Shown piece after piece: positions 1 to 6,028 of a stretch of DNA of 6,028 bases (the first letter of the stretch is position 1; each line of letters starts with the position of its first letter). The notes beneath the pieces were generated by a model. That model did not search any database, had not been told where the DNA came from, and saw only the letters and a program-made list of their open reading frames with translations. Made by a program: the position numbers and the translations under genes. The DNA is from Oscillospiraceae bacterium (lineage in GTDB: Bacteria; Bacillota_A; Clostridia; Oscillospirales; Oscillospiraceae): positions 1-6,028 of the forward strand of contig JAEDOJ010000097.1 in the NCBI GenBank assembly GCA_016302015.1. The letters run 5' to 3'.

Positions 1-179
1 TCGGTGACGGTCTGGGTCTCGTAGCCGGTGATGTTGCCCTCTGCGTCGTACTTTTCCTTGGCGAACACCACATAAGGCTCCTCCCAGCCCTCCAGAACTC
101 CGTCTGCCACATAGTAATTGATCGCAAGATCGCTGGACAGGGTCAGCGAGGCGCTCTGGAACGTAAGCTCCGGCAGGGC
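1..179 (-). other. Start of a C-terminal surface-protein module (cut by the edge)
   Basis: From about residue 839 the protein reads PELTFQSASLTLSSDLAINY, then YVADGVLEG, then EEPYVVFAKEKYDAEG. The pattern 'aSLtL..dlaiNYyV ... PYVVF' recurs, to my knowledge, in large secreted proteins of gut Clostridia, often after adhesion domains. I know no named function for it. It runs off the left edge. Confidence 0.45.
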
Positions 180-2693
180 GCCCACAACGATATTGGTCTC
201 GATACGCAGGTCGGCTTCCGGACCCATGCGCTGCAAATAATAGAAGTCGAAGGAATAGGCCTTCCCCTCCTCCAACGCAAGGGCTGCATCCCGGGCATCC
301 GGCTCCACACCGGCAGCCTTTGCCTCTGCCACCCTTTCCCGTGCCCCACGGACATAGTCATTGAGGTGAATCGTCGCCTCTGCCGCACTGTGTGTGCCGC
401 CCATATCCATGACCAGCTCGCCGTTGAGGAACAGATAGGCGTCATCGTTGCCCGCAAAGGTGAAGAACTGATCCTCCGCCTCGTGGTAGACAAATTGGCT
501 GTTGGAGGCAAGGGCGAAGCTGTAGTTCCTGCAATAGTAGGTCTGACCGTACTGCTCCAGACTGCGGAGGCTTTCATACAGGGGACTTTCGTATTTCGTC
601 ATTCCCGTTTCGGTGTTTTTCGCCGTGATGGGCAGGAAGGGATACTTGGCGCTGCCGTTATACAGCGGACGGGTGGCGGCGGAGGTGTTGGAAATCGTCT
701 GATCCTCATAGACCACGCTGCTTTCCTGATTTTCGTCCGCAAAGGCGGAATCGAACACGTAGCAGGTCTGCCCCTCGGCGTTGACCGCCTTGCCCAAGGC
801 AAGATACTGGTAATCAGGCTGATATTCGTTATAGGAATCCGGGACGAACAGGCTGTTGAGGAGGAAATATGCCCCGTCCATGCAGGTGGAGATATTTCCC
901 TTTGCGGTATCCCACGCAGTCAGCAGACTGCTGCGCTTCTGGGCGGTCTCTTCGTAGCTGCCCAGCACATAGGCGCCGGAGCCGTCCGTGGTTATCGTCC
1001 CTCGCAGCCACTGGGCCAGATCTCTGGCTTCTCCGTTCTCATAGCCATAGCGAGCCCCATCCGCCTCGCCGCTGAGATAGGTGTTGTTAATGGAGTTGTC
1101 CGCGTTCCGATACGGAATCGCCAGAGTTTCCTGCAAGGTCATGGCCAGGGCTTCCACCACCTCCTGCCGGTAGGCAGGCAGGCGGTCCTTCAGACTGTGC
1201 TCCACCAATCCCAGATACCCACCGGTCTGCGTGCCGTAGAGACGGTAGTTCAGAGCGTCGTAGGCGGACAAATCCGTGCCGGTGACAGCAGTCCCCTGCT
1301 CCTGCAGGCCGAAAGCGGGATTGGTTCCCTTGCGCCACGTATCCGAGCCGATGATAAGGTCGCCGTAATGGGACCAGTAGTTGTCGAACTCAAAGAGCAT
1401 ATTGTCAGAGGCAAAGTCATAGAGCTTGATGGGCAGAGACAGGGCTTCCGTGCCAAAGCTGCCGTCAGCCAGATCGGTGCCGCCGTCGGCAAGGGCTCCC
1501 GGATTTCGGGCGGCCTCCGTCAGCTTCCAGTATTGGCGGAAGGGATTTGCCTCGTCATAGGCATAGTCCCGTGCCTCCAGCTTGCCTTCCGTGTTCACAT
1601 TGCCCAGATTTCCGGAGGTGAGCTGGGTGGAAAGGGAGTAATACTTCCCGTTTGCGTAGGAGACAAGGCTGTAGGTGTCCGCAATCGCCGCCTCAGACTG
1701 GTTGTTTTGCGACCAGTTGGGAAAAACCGTCCACAGGCCGCCGTCTGTCAGGGCCTCGCACAGGATCAGCCTGCCGTCCTCTCCCACGCTCAGGTATTCG
1801 CTGTTGGAAATTTCACGGATGGAATAATAGCCGCCGCCGGACTGCGCCACCGCCCGGCGGTAGTCCGCACCGTTCTGGTAAGCCTGAAGGGTCTCCGGCT
1901 CCACACGTTCAAACAGGAATTTCTGGCTTTTGCTGTTGGGATTGTGCGCCGCTAAATTGGTGGAAAGCCCGTCCCATGCGCCGCGAATGGTGCCGCCGAT
2001 ATTGTCCGTGGCATAAGTCTTGCCGGAGATTTCCTGACTGACGATGATCTGGAATGCCGTTTCCTCCGTGTCTGTCAGAATGTTGCAGGGCTGGAGAAAC
2101 CAGCGCTGCAGCAGGCTGTCTGCTTCCGTGGGAACCAGCGCCGCCAGCGTTCCCCCGCTTCCCCGGTTTGTATCGGTCACGCCCAGACGCAGGTTCCATG
2201 CGGTCAGGTCTGTGGCCGTGTATGCGTTCATGGGAGCAAAGCTCCAGCTTCCATCGCTGTTGGCAATGGGCTTCCAGAGATATTCCTCTGCGTTATTGTC
2301 GATCTGTCCGTACCGCTTGACCTCCGCTTTTTTGCCGTCGAAGCCGTTATAGCCCAGGTAGCCCTGATTGTTCACGGACTGGATCATATAATATTCCGAA
2401 GCATTGCTGTACTTCCGGATGATAAACTGCTGAGAGCTTTCCCCGGTGTAGCGGTTTAACTCCAGCAGACTCTGGCTGCTGCCGGGCATAGACATATCCA
2501 ACACCCGGCGAACCGAACCGTCTTCATAGTCCGCTGCGCTGCCCTCTGCCGCCAGCGCCAGCGTATACACGCCGTCCACGAAAACCGAGGGATCATGCTT
2601 CACCTCCGCAGCCAGGGATGGCGTACGCCATGCGCTCACCGCCAGCGTTACCAGCAGTGCGAAAGCAAGAAGCAACGATATGCTTTTCTTCAT
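1..2693 (-). CDS. Secreted fibro-slime/PA14-like protein with ricin-like N-terminus, 3' end missing
   Basis: An unbroken frame runs from ATG at 2693-2691 off the left edge, giving 897 full codons and no stop. The start is set by an AAAGGAG site 8 bases upstream and by the signal peptide that follows. Parts in order: signal peptide (1-29), ricin-like segments (about 78-202 and 258-395), a long fibro-slime-type region (about 418-835), then the start of a C-terminal module (839 on). The fibro-slime core shows an FTFAGNDDAYLFLNGEL stretch (744-760), then VMDMGGTH (761-768), SFDFYYLQRM (814-823) and LRIETNI (829-835). These match the family pattern of GDDD-type loop, GG-H and a final E-T strand. 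Fibro-slime domains belong with PA14-like beta sandwiches of secreted proteins; ricin-like folds usually bind sugars. No catalytic motif is visible. I infer an extracellular glycan-binding or adhesion protein working with the esterase-like protein encoded just upstream. A C-terminal anchor may lie beyond the window. Confidence 0.9.
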   Translation of the reverse strand, partial: MKKSISLLLAFALLVTLAVSAWRTPSLAAEVKHDPSVFVDGVYTLALAAEGSAADYEDGSVRRVLDMSMPGSSQSLLELNRYTGESSQQFIIRKYSNASEYYMIQSVNNQGYLGYNGFDGKKAEVKRYGQIDNNAEEYLWKPIANSDGSWSFAPMNAYTATDLTAWNLRLGVTDTNRGSGGTLAALVPTEADSLLQRWFLQPCNILTDTEETAFQIIVSQEISGKTYATDNIGGTIRGAWDGLSTNLAAHNPNSKSQKFLFERVEPETLQAYQNGADYRRAVAQSGGGYYSIREISNSEYLSVGEDGRLILCEALTDGGLWTVFPNWSQNNQSEAAIADTYSLVSYANGKYYSLSTQLTSGNLGNVNTEGKLEARDYAYDEANPFRQYWKLTEAARNPGALADGGTDLADGSFGTEALSLPIKLYDFASDNMLFEFDNYWSHYGDLIIGSDTWRKGTNPAFGLQEQGTAVTGTDLSAYDALNYRLYGTQTGGYLGLVEHSLKDRLPAYRQEVVEALAMTLQETLAIPYRNADNSINNTYLSGEADGARYGYENGEARDLAQWLRGTITTDGSGAYVLGSYEETAQKRSSLLTAWDTAKGNISTCMDGAYFLLNSLFVPDSYNEYQPDYQYLALGKAVNAEGQTCYVFDSAFADENQESSVVYEDQTISNTSAATRPLYNGSAKYPFLPITAKNTETGMTKYESPLYESLRSLEQYGQTYYCRNYSFALASNSQFVYHEAEDQFFTFAGNDDAYLFLNGELVMDMGGTHSAAEATIHLNDYVRGARERVAEAKAAGVEPDARDAALALEEGKAYSFDFYYLQRMGPEADLRIETNIVVGALPELTFQSASLTLSSDLAINYYVADGVLEGWEEPYVVFAKEKYDAEGNITGYETQTVT
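189..1442 (-). other. Fibro-slime/PA14-like region
   Basis: Residues about 418-835. The start, LPIKLYDFASDNMLFEFDNY (420-439 and context), resembles the opening 'vTlfDy' strand seen in fibro-slime proteins. The middle holds GGYLGLVEHSLKDRLP (491-506) and a helical stretch ending in CMDGAYFLLNSLF (604-616). The core (716-835) has NYSFALASNSQFVYHEAEDQ, the GNDD loop, VMDMGGTH and the final IET strand. The core assignment is firm; the 420-700 part is assigned by order and weak similarity. Confidence 0.7.
1509..1922 (-). other. Second ricin-like repeat region
   Basis: Residues about 258-395 repeat the same signature twice: GGGYYSIREISNSEYLSV (286-303) and DTYSLVSYANGKYYSL (339-354). Each is flanked by aromatic strands such as KFLFERV, LWTVFPNW and FRQYWKLTEA. 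With the first segment this suggests either two beta-trefoils or one split trefoil array. Sequence identity between repeats is low, so a profile or structure prediction is needed to fix the borders. Confidence 0.45.
2088..2462 (-). other. Ricin-like (beta-trefoil-like) domain, first segment
   Basis: Residues about 78-202 contain QQFIIRKYSNASEYYMIQSV followed by NNQGYLGYNG, then YLWKPIANSDGSWSF and LLQRWFLQP. Alternating Q-x-F/W strands, a Y-x-I strand and an N-x-x-Y-L turn are typical of RICIN-type beta-trefoil repeats, which commonly bind galactose-like or other sugars. The match is by pattern only; sugar-contact residues cannot be assigned. Confidence 0.55.
2607..2693 (-). other. Signal peptide of the fibro-slime protein
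   Basis: Residues 1-29 have a classic Sec layout: positive MKKS, a hydrophobic core (ISLLLAFALLVTLAVSA) and a polar end with PSLAAE. Signal peptidase I cleavage is likely after Ala28 or Ala29. There is no Cys at the cleavage site, so it is not a lipoprotein. The mature protein should be exported. Confidence 0.9.
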
Positions 2694-2701
2694 GTGTCTC
2701 T

Positions 2702-2708
2702 CTCCTTT
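2702..2708 (-). promoter_or_regulatory. Shine-Dalgarno site of the fibro-slime gene
   Basis: The minus strand reads AAAGGAG here, followed by 8 bases and ATG at 2693. Its first A is also the last base of the upstream TGA stop (2710-2708). A ribosome terminating on the esterase gene would therefore sit on this site, which suggests coupled translation or re-initiation. The 14-base gap leaves no room for a separate promoter or terminator. Confidence 0.85.
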
Positions 2709-5700
2709 CAGCTTTGGAAGCCCATTTCTTCTACATTGATGCTGCAATCCAAGTCCGTGGGCGTCAGGCGGAAGCCAGTAATCACGCCCTGTATCGCGGA
2801 AATGTCAAATGTGTAGGTGGTAAACTCTGTGGTGGTCACCGGCTTCACATAGGTATATTCCCCCTGATCGGTTGTGATGATCAGCGTCAGCTCTGTGCTG
2901 TCCTGCCGTTCCGTATTTTTCATCGTGACAGAGAATTGCGTATATGCACCGCTGGACAGCCTCAGCTCCGGCGATACAATGGTCAGCACGTTGCCCGCGG
3001 CTGCGTCCGTACCCGTGGCAATCGTGGTCAGCATCCCGTTCTGAATATACACATGGAAGCCGTTTTGCACTTCAATGCCCTGAGGGTTCCCCTCCATCTC
3101 AAAGTCCCATCGGTCGGCAATCCGCCACACGGCATAGACCGTCATATCTCCGGTCAGATTCAGCTCCGAGACGGTTTCCGTGGAATCCGGTGTCAACGCC
3201 CACCCCGCAAAGAGATAATATTTCAGTGTTGGCACCTGTGTGGACAGCGCTGTCAGTCCCTTCCCCTGGGAATTCGACTCCGGCATATTCTGCACCTCGT
3301 CCGTGGATTCTGTCGGCCGGTTGGAATCATAGGAAACCGTGTAGGTCGGCGCCTGTCCGGACACCGTAATTTTACAGCTTTCCTTCAGGTTCGGATTGGA
3401 AAGGGATTTTACGGTAATGACTGTGGTGCCGTCCGTCTTGGCTGTCACAAGACCGGAAGCGTCCACCTCTGCCACAGCGGGATCGGAGCTTGACCACTGC
3501 ACCGTGTCATCTCCGTTGGACGGAAGCATTCGCACAGACAGCTTCAGGGTGCCGCCCTCCTGGGTGATCTGCTTTTCCGGAACTAAAAGCCGCATGGCAC
3601 AGGGGACGGTTACATACTCCGGCGTAAAGTTCTCCCCGATCAGCGTATCCATTTCAGCATAAATCAGCTTTGCAATATTCTCCATACCCGTATCCCCCGG
3701 ATGAGCCTGCACACCGGGATGCTCAAACAGACCGATTGCTTTGTTTTCGTCTGTATTGAGGGTATTCAAATACGCGACTCTGATATTTTGCTCCTGCGAC
3801 ACGATCTGTTTCACTGCCTCAATTTTTGCGTCACCGCCCCAGAAGGGCGTGCACAGGACAATGACGCAATCCGGCGCATCGGTGCGGATCATGGAAATCA
3901 ACTGCTGCACCGCATTTTTGTACTGGGCGGCGGTCAGGTTGGAAACGCTGACGTTCTCCCCCATCTGAATGGTGACAAGCTCCGGCACATTTTCCTCGCA
4001 GCAGGCACGGAACTGCTGTGCATAGCTTGCAAGGGCAGCGGAATAATCCGCATCGTCCTGGGCAACAACCGCTGTTTCAAAATTGGCGATCTGAGAAATC
4101 GTATAGGGCACCTCTCCGTATTTGTCAGAGAGCTTCGCCTGCAGCCGGTGGGCATAATCCTTCTCTGCGGAAGAAGCCGCCATTCCCCAGCTTCCGCTCC
4201 AACCCACGGACTCCCGCGGGCCGTGGTAGAGCAGCGAGTTACCGAACATAAACAGGTTCAAATCATATACCGCCCTTGCCTCCGGCTGCCCGTCCACGGC
4301 AACGACCTTTACGTTGTCAAAATAGTAGCAGGTCGTAACCTGATTTTGGGGATTGGAATAAATGTTGAACCGATCCTTACTTCTGTCCGTGCACTCAGCG
4401 GGAATGGTCCACGTGGCGGAATAATGCACCCATCCGTCGCTTCTGGAAATGTCCAACTGCTTCACAAGGTGATCCTTATTGTTCAGCGCACCTGAATCGA
4501 CATACTGCAGGTTACAATACAACTGGGTTTTCTCCACCTCACCGGCGGGGTCCAGACGGACATCAAAATCAATTTGGTAGGTCACGCCAGGTGTAAATGT
4601 AACATTGCTCCACGCATACAGCCATCTTTGTGCCTCTGTGGTTTTGGCGTAGTAGCACTGATTGAATCTGGCATCGGGGTCTGCGGCAAGCTTCAGATCG
4701 TTGTAGAGGGTGAATTTCGGCGTTCCACTCTGAGCGTCATCCGCAAGGAGAATATCCTCCGTTTCCGCCTCGGCAAAGCGGATATCCACAATTTCCACCG
4801 TACCCGCCGCATCGAAGGGATCGAAGCGAAGCTGGGTAAGGGTACCCGTCCAGAAGGCATTTTCCCCCATATCGAAGGAAATCACCTGATATCCGTCGGA
4901 GGACTGGCCAATGGTGTATCTCACACGCTTGCTTTCACTAAGATTCGGCTGGTCCTCCGTGGCGAAGTAGAAGCCAAGGTTGTCGGAGGTCTTACCGCTC
5001 ATTGACCACTTGCAGCAGATCTCCAATGTCCGATATTTGTTGCAGTCCAGGTTCAGACCGGTAATTCCCAGCATGGGGTCGTAGCTCCCGTCGGACTTCT
5101 GAAACGCTTCCAGCACCAGACCGTTCTCCGTAAACGTGGTATTGGCATTGGACACGCTCCAGCCTCGGGTATCACCGGCACGGTTGAAGAGCCACTCCCC
5201 CTCCACGGTGTCATAAAGGGATGCCTCAGGGGTGGTGATATAGTAGTCGCCGCCGTCCTTCACACAATGCACCCCCAGCACCTTTGCCAGCCCCCGGACA
5301 GGCAGCATGGGAACGCCGTCCTGAAGGTAGACCGTACCGCCCAGGAGCATCTGCTCCTGACCGTTGCCGAGGGCGTAATCTTTGCCGGCAGTGAAGGTGT
5401 AGGAATTTTTATCCCGATAGAGGGTCAGCGTCTGCGCAGCATAGTCCCATTCATAGTAGGTGTAAAGCTGATACTGGATCAGGCTCACGCCGGGTTCAAA
5501 GGGGAAATAGTCCACATTGTCCCGGGTTTCTGGGTAAATGTTATGCTTCATTTGGATGCCGTTGATATACAACTCCGGATACTCCTGCCTCAGCTCCAGG
5601 GTGATGGACTTGATCGTAAAGGAGGTATCGTTCACCTGCAGCGGGTCTAAACGCAAACCGGTGATCTCCCCCGTCCATGCGGTGCGAAGCCCGATATCGA

Positions 5701-6028
5701 ACAGGAAGGTCGTCTCCTCCGTCGTGGTGGAGATAACACGGATCGAATTCCCCTCGGAATACGCCCCGCCGTTCGTTGCGTAGAATAGCTGCATGGTCTG
5801 ACCCACCGGAATGCCGCTGGCAACGACACGGATGCGGGTCACATCCTCCGCCGCAAGCCCTTCATACATGGTTGCTTTCAGACCGAATATCGCATCATTG
5901 CTCTGTCCTGCGGGCAGGGTGGTGAAGGTCGTGCCGTTGGCGGAGACCGTTGTCTCCGACTTCATGTTGCTCATGGAGAGATAGGTTTTGTATGCGTCAG
6001 CCTGGGTAAAATCAAAGGTTCTTTTGTT
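2708..6028 (-). CDS. Large modular SGNH/GDSL esterase-like protein, 5' end missing
   Basis: This frame is open from the right edge to a TGA stop at 2710-2708 and gives 1106 in-window residues (numbered here from base 6028). Domains in order: beta-rich module A (about 5-147), copper-amine-oxidase-N-like domain (about 152-268), module B (278-420), CBM4/9-like jelly roll (424-578), SGNH hydrolase (588-795), Big_2 Ig-like domain (812-891), InlB-type repeat (895-970) and module C (973-1104). The SGNH domain carries FGNSLLYHG with Ser598, MGENV with Asn692 and AHPGDTGM with His776. From family knowledge it would remove acyl groups, probably acetyl, from glycans outside the cell; the substrate is inferred and unknown. 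The first ATG in the window (5974) is not the start: the frame continues 18 codons to the edge, no Shine-Dalgarno precedes that ATG, and module A already begins upstream of it. The C-terminus ends in GFQS with no LPXTG motif, membrane segment, SLH domain or dockerin, so any anchor or signal peptide must be N-terminal and unseen. The fibro-slime gene follows after 14 bases. Confidence 0.9.
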   Translation of the reverse strand, partial: NKRTFDFTQADAYKTYLSMSNMKSETTVSANGTTFTTLPAGQSNDAIFGLKATMYEGLAAEDVTRIRVVASGIPVGQTMQLFYATNGGAYSEGNSIRVISTTTEETTFLFDIGLRTAWTGEITGLRLDPLQVNDTSFTIKSITLELRQEYPELYINGIQMKHNIYPETRDNVDYFPFEPGVSLIQYQLYTYYEWDYAAQTLTLYRDKNSYTFTAGKDYALGNGQEQMLLGGTVYLQDGVPMLPVRGLAKVLGVHCVKDGGDYYITTPEASLYDTVEGEWLFNRAGDTRGWSVSNANTTFTENGLVLEAFQKSDGSYDPMLGITGLNLDCNKYRTLEICCKWSMSGKTSDNLGFYFATEDQPNLSESKRVRYTIGQSSDGYQVISFDMGENAFWTGTLTQLRFDPFDAAGTVEIVDIRFAEAETEDILLADDAQSGTPKFTLYNDLKLAADPDARFNQCYYAKTTEAQRWLYAWSNVTFTPGVTYQIDFDVRLDPAGEVEKTQLYCNLQYVDSGALNNKDHLVKQLDISRSDGWVHYSATWTIPAECTDRSKDRFNIYSNPQNQVTTCYYFDNVKVVAVDGQPEARAVYDLNLFMFGNSLLYHGPRESVGWSGSWGMAASSAEKDYAHRLQAKLSDKYGEVPYTISQIANFETAVVAQDDADYSAALASYAQQFRACCEENVPELVTIQMGENVSVSNLTAAQYKNAVQQLISMIRTDAPDCVIVLCTPFWGGDAKIEAVKQIVSQEQNIRVAYLNTLNTDENKAIGLFEHPGVQAHPGDTGMENIAKLIYAEMDTLIGENFTPEYVTVPCAMRLLVPEKQITQEGGTLKLSVRMLPSNGDDTVQWSSSDPAVAEVDASGLVTAKTDGTTVITVKSLSNPNLKESCKITVSGQAPTYTVSYDSNRPTESTDEVQNMPESNSQGKGLTALSTQVPTLKYYLFAGWALTPDSTETVSELNLTGDMTVYAVWRIADRWDFEMEGNPQGIEVQNGFHVYIQNGMLTTIATGTDAAAGNVLTIVSPELRLSSGAYTQFSVTMKNTERQDSTELTLIITTDQGEYTYVKPVTTTEFTTYTFDISAIQGVITGFRLTPTDLDCSINVEEMGFQS
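2717..3112 (-). repeat. Beta-rich module, copy C (C-terminal)
   Basis: Residues about 973-1104, the last folded unit before the stop. It starts with RWDFEMEGNPQG, and closes with YTFDISAIQGVITGFRLTP and VEEMGF. The W-x-F start and FDI-x-G-x-ITG-x-RL ending match A and B, but the central strands are more diverged and the aromatic residue before TG is missing. Confidence 0.55.
3119..3346 (-). other. InlB-type (Listeria-Bacteroides) repeat
   Basis: Residues about 895-970. It begins YTVSYDSN, then EVQNMPESNSQGKGLTALS, then YYLFAGWALTPDST and ends TGDMTVYAVWRI. This matches the 'ytVtyd.n ... F.GW ... vt....vYA.W' pattern of InlB B-repeats (Flg_new type). It is usually a beta-grasp spacer. Confidence 0.85.
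3356..3595 (-). other. Big_2 bacterial Ig-like domain
   Basis: Residues about 812-891. It contains LSVRMLPSNGDDTVQWSSSD, then PAVAEVDASGLVTAKTDGTT and VITV. This is the standard group 2 bacterial Ig-like pattern ('W.SSdp.vA.Vd..GlVta...Gt..Itv'). It is a structural spacer in surface and secreted proteins. Confidence 0.9.
3644..4267 (-). other. SGNH/GDSL hydrolase domain
   Basis: Residues about 588-795. Block I is FMFGNSLLYHG (nucleophile Ser598, codon at 4237-4235). A conserved-looking GWSGSWGMAASSAEKDYAHR follows. Block III is IQMGENV (Asn692) and block V is AHPGDTGMENIAKL (His776). The core fits the SGNH fold, with VIVLCTPFW and VAYLNTL as central strands. The GNS form of block I and GEN form of block III are typical of a subgroup of gut-bacterial esterases. 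Residue -3 from His776 is Val, not the usual Asp, and the block II Gly is unclear (near QIANFE). Confidence 0.8.
4295..4759 (-). other. CBM4/9-like jelly-roll module
   Basis: Residues about 424-578. Characteristic pieces are WLYAWSNVTFTPGVTYQIDF with DVRLDPAGEV, then GWVHYSATWTIPAEC and the closing CYYFDNVKVVAVD. The 'G..Y.i.f.vr', 'W....~tw.ip' and 'yyfDnV.v' strands match the CBM4/9/22 type of carbohydrate-binding fold. It sits directly before the hydrolase domain and probably presents the glycan to it. Ligand unknown. Confidence 0.65.
4769..5197 (-). repeat. Beta-rich module, copy B
   Basis: Residues about 278-420. It starts with EWLFNRAGDTRGW, has LGFYFATEDQ in the middle and closes with ISFDMGENAFWTGTLTQLRF followed by DPFD and VDIRFAE. 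It is the copy closest to A, sharing the FYFAT/LFYAT strand and the FD-W-TG-T-LR-DP block. Confidence 0.6.
5225..5575 (-). other. Copper-amine-oxidase-N-like domain
   Basis: Residues about 152-268. It shows LYINGIQMKHNIYPETRDNV, a strand with EWDYAAQTLTLYRDKNSYTF, a glycine turn with LLGGTVYLQDGVPMLPVRGL, then AKVLGV and YYIT. This 'lyvNG ... dgv.mlPvR.la..lG' pattern is that of Cu_amine_oxidN1 (PF07833), a non-catalytic domain common in secreted and cell-wall proteins of Firmicutes. It carries no copper site and likely acts as a spacer or wall-contact unit. Confidence 0.75.
5588..6016 (-). repeat. Beta-rich module, copy A
   Basis: In-window residues about 5-147. It opens with TFDF, has a mid strand QLFYATNGG and closes with FLFDIGLRTAWTGEITGLRL followed by DP and a final KSITLEL strand. 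It aligns by order and motif with copies B and C. It resembles carbohydrate-binding-like beta sandwiches but I cannot name the family. Confidence 0.6.

Noticed and set aside
366..1955. A 529-codon open frame on the plus strand
   Set aside because: It lies in exact codon register opposite the fibro-slime gene, so it stays open because that gene rarely uses TTA, CTA and TCA. It ends where the gene has a TTA Leu codon (1955-1953). The minus frame has a signal peptide, ribosome site and recognisable domains; this one has none.
2694..2707. A possible promoter or terminator between the genes
   Set aside because: The gap is only 14 bases and is filled by the ribosome binding site and spacer; no hairpin, T-run or -10/-35 fits.
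5225..5575. A functional copper amine oxidase
   Set aside because: Only the N-terminal accessory-type domain pattern is present. There is no catalytic domain, topaquinone motif or copper-binding histidine set, so the name is only that of the domain family.
2618..5650. Several plus-strand open frames (2618-3493, 3701-4495, 4574-5005, 5267-5650)
   Set aside because: All lie in codon register opposite the esterase gene, or opposite it and the junction, and have no recognisable domains. They are antisense shadows of the same codon bias.
1..6028. Frameshift or recoding in either large gene
   Set aside because: Both frames translate without internal stops and the domains follow on in a single frame. 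Both genes are truncated only by the window edges.

Overview
The window holds two very large, closely spaced genes, both on the minus strand, and almost nothing else. Both are cut by the window: the upstream gene lacks its 5' end (right edge) and the downstream gene lacks its 3' end (left edge). Only 14 bases separate them. There is no RNA gene, mobile element, CRISPR array, promoter or terminator that I can support.

Organism: the fairly GC-rich sequence and the strong AAAGGAG ribosome binding site suggest an anaerobic Clostridia-type Firmicute, most likely a gut Oscillospirales relative. So do the domains: a copper-amine-oxidase-N-like stalk, Big_2 and InlB-type repeats, a GNSL-type SGNH hydrolase and a fibro-slime domain. 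This placement is inference from domain content; no marker gene is present.

Region 6028-2708 (minus) encodes a modular protein of at least 1106 residues. In order it has a beta-rich module (A), a copper-amine-oxidase-N-like domain, a second beta-rich module (B), a CBM4/9-like jelly roll, an SGNH/GDSL esterase-like domain, a Big_2 Ig-like domain, an InlB-type repeat and a third beta-rich module (C). Modules A, B and C look like divergent copies of one roughly 130-145 residue unit. It is probably an extracellular carbohydrate esterase (deacylase) with several binding or spacer modules. Its signal peptide, if any, lies outside the window.

Region 2693-1 (minus) encodes a secreted protein of at least 897 residues. 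It has a clear signal peptide, an N-terminal ricin-like (beta-trefoil-like) region, a long fibro-slime/PA14-like region with a good core motif, and the beginning of a C-terminal module seen in clostridial surface proteins. No catalytic domain is recognised, so a carbohydrate-binding or adhesion role is likely.

Together the genes look like part of an operon for glycan recognition and de-esterification at the cell surface or in the medium. The downstream gene's Shine-Dalgarno touches the upstream stop codon, which suggests translational coupling. I see no proof of a wholly new system. The most notable points are the three-copy unnamed module, the variant SGNH active-site blocks and the pairing of an esterase with a fibro-slime lectin-like protein.
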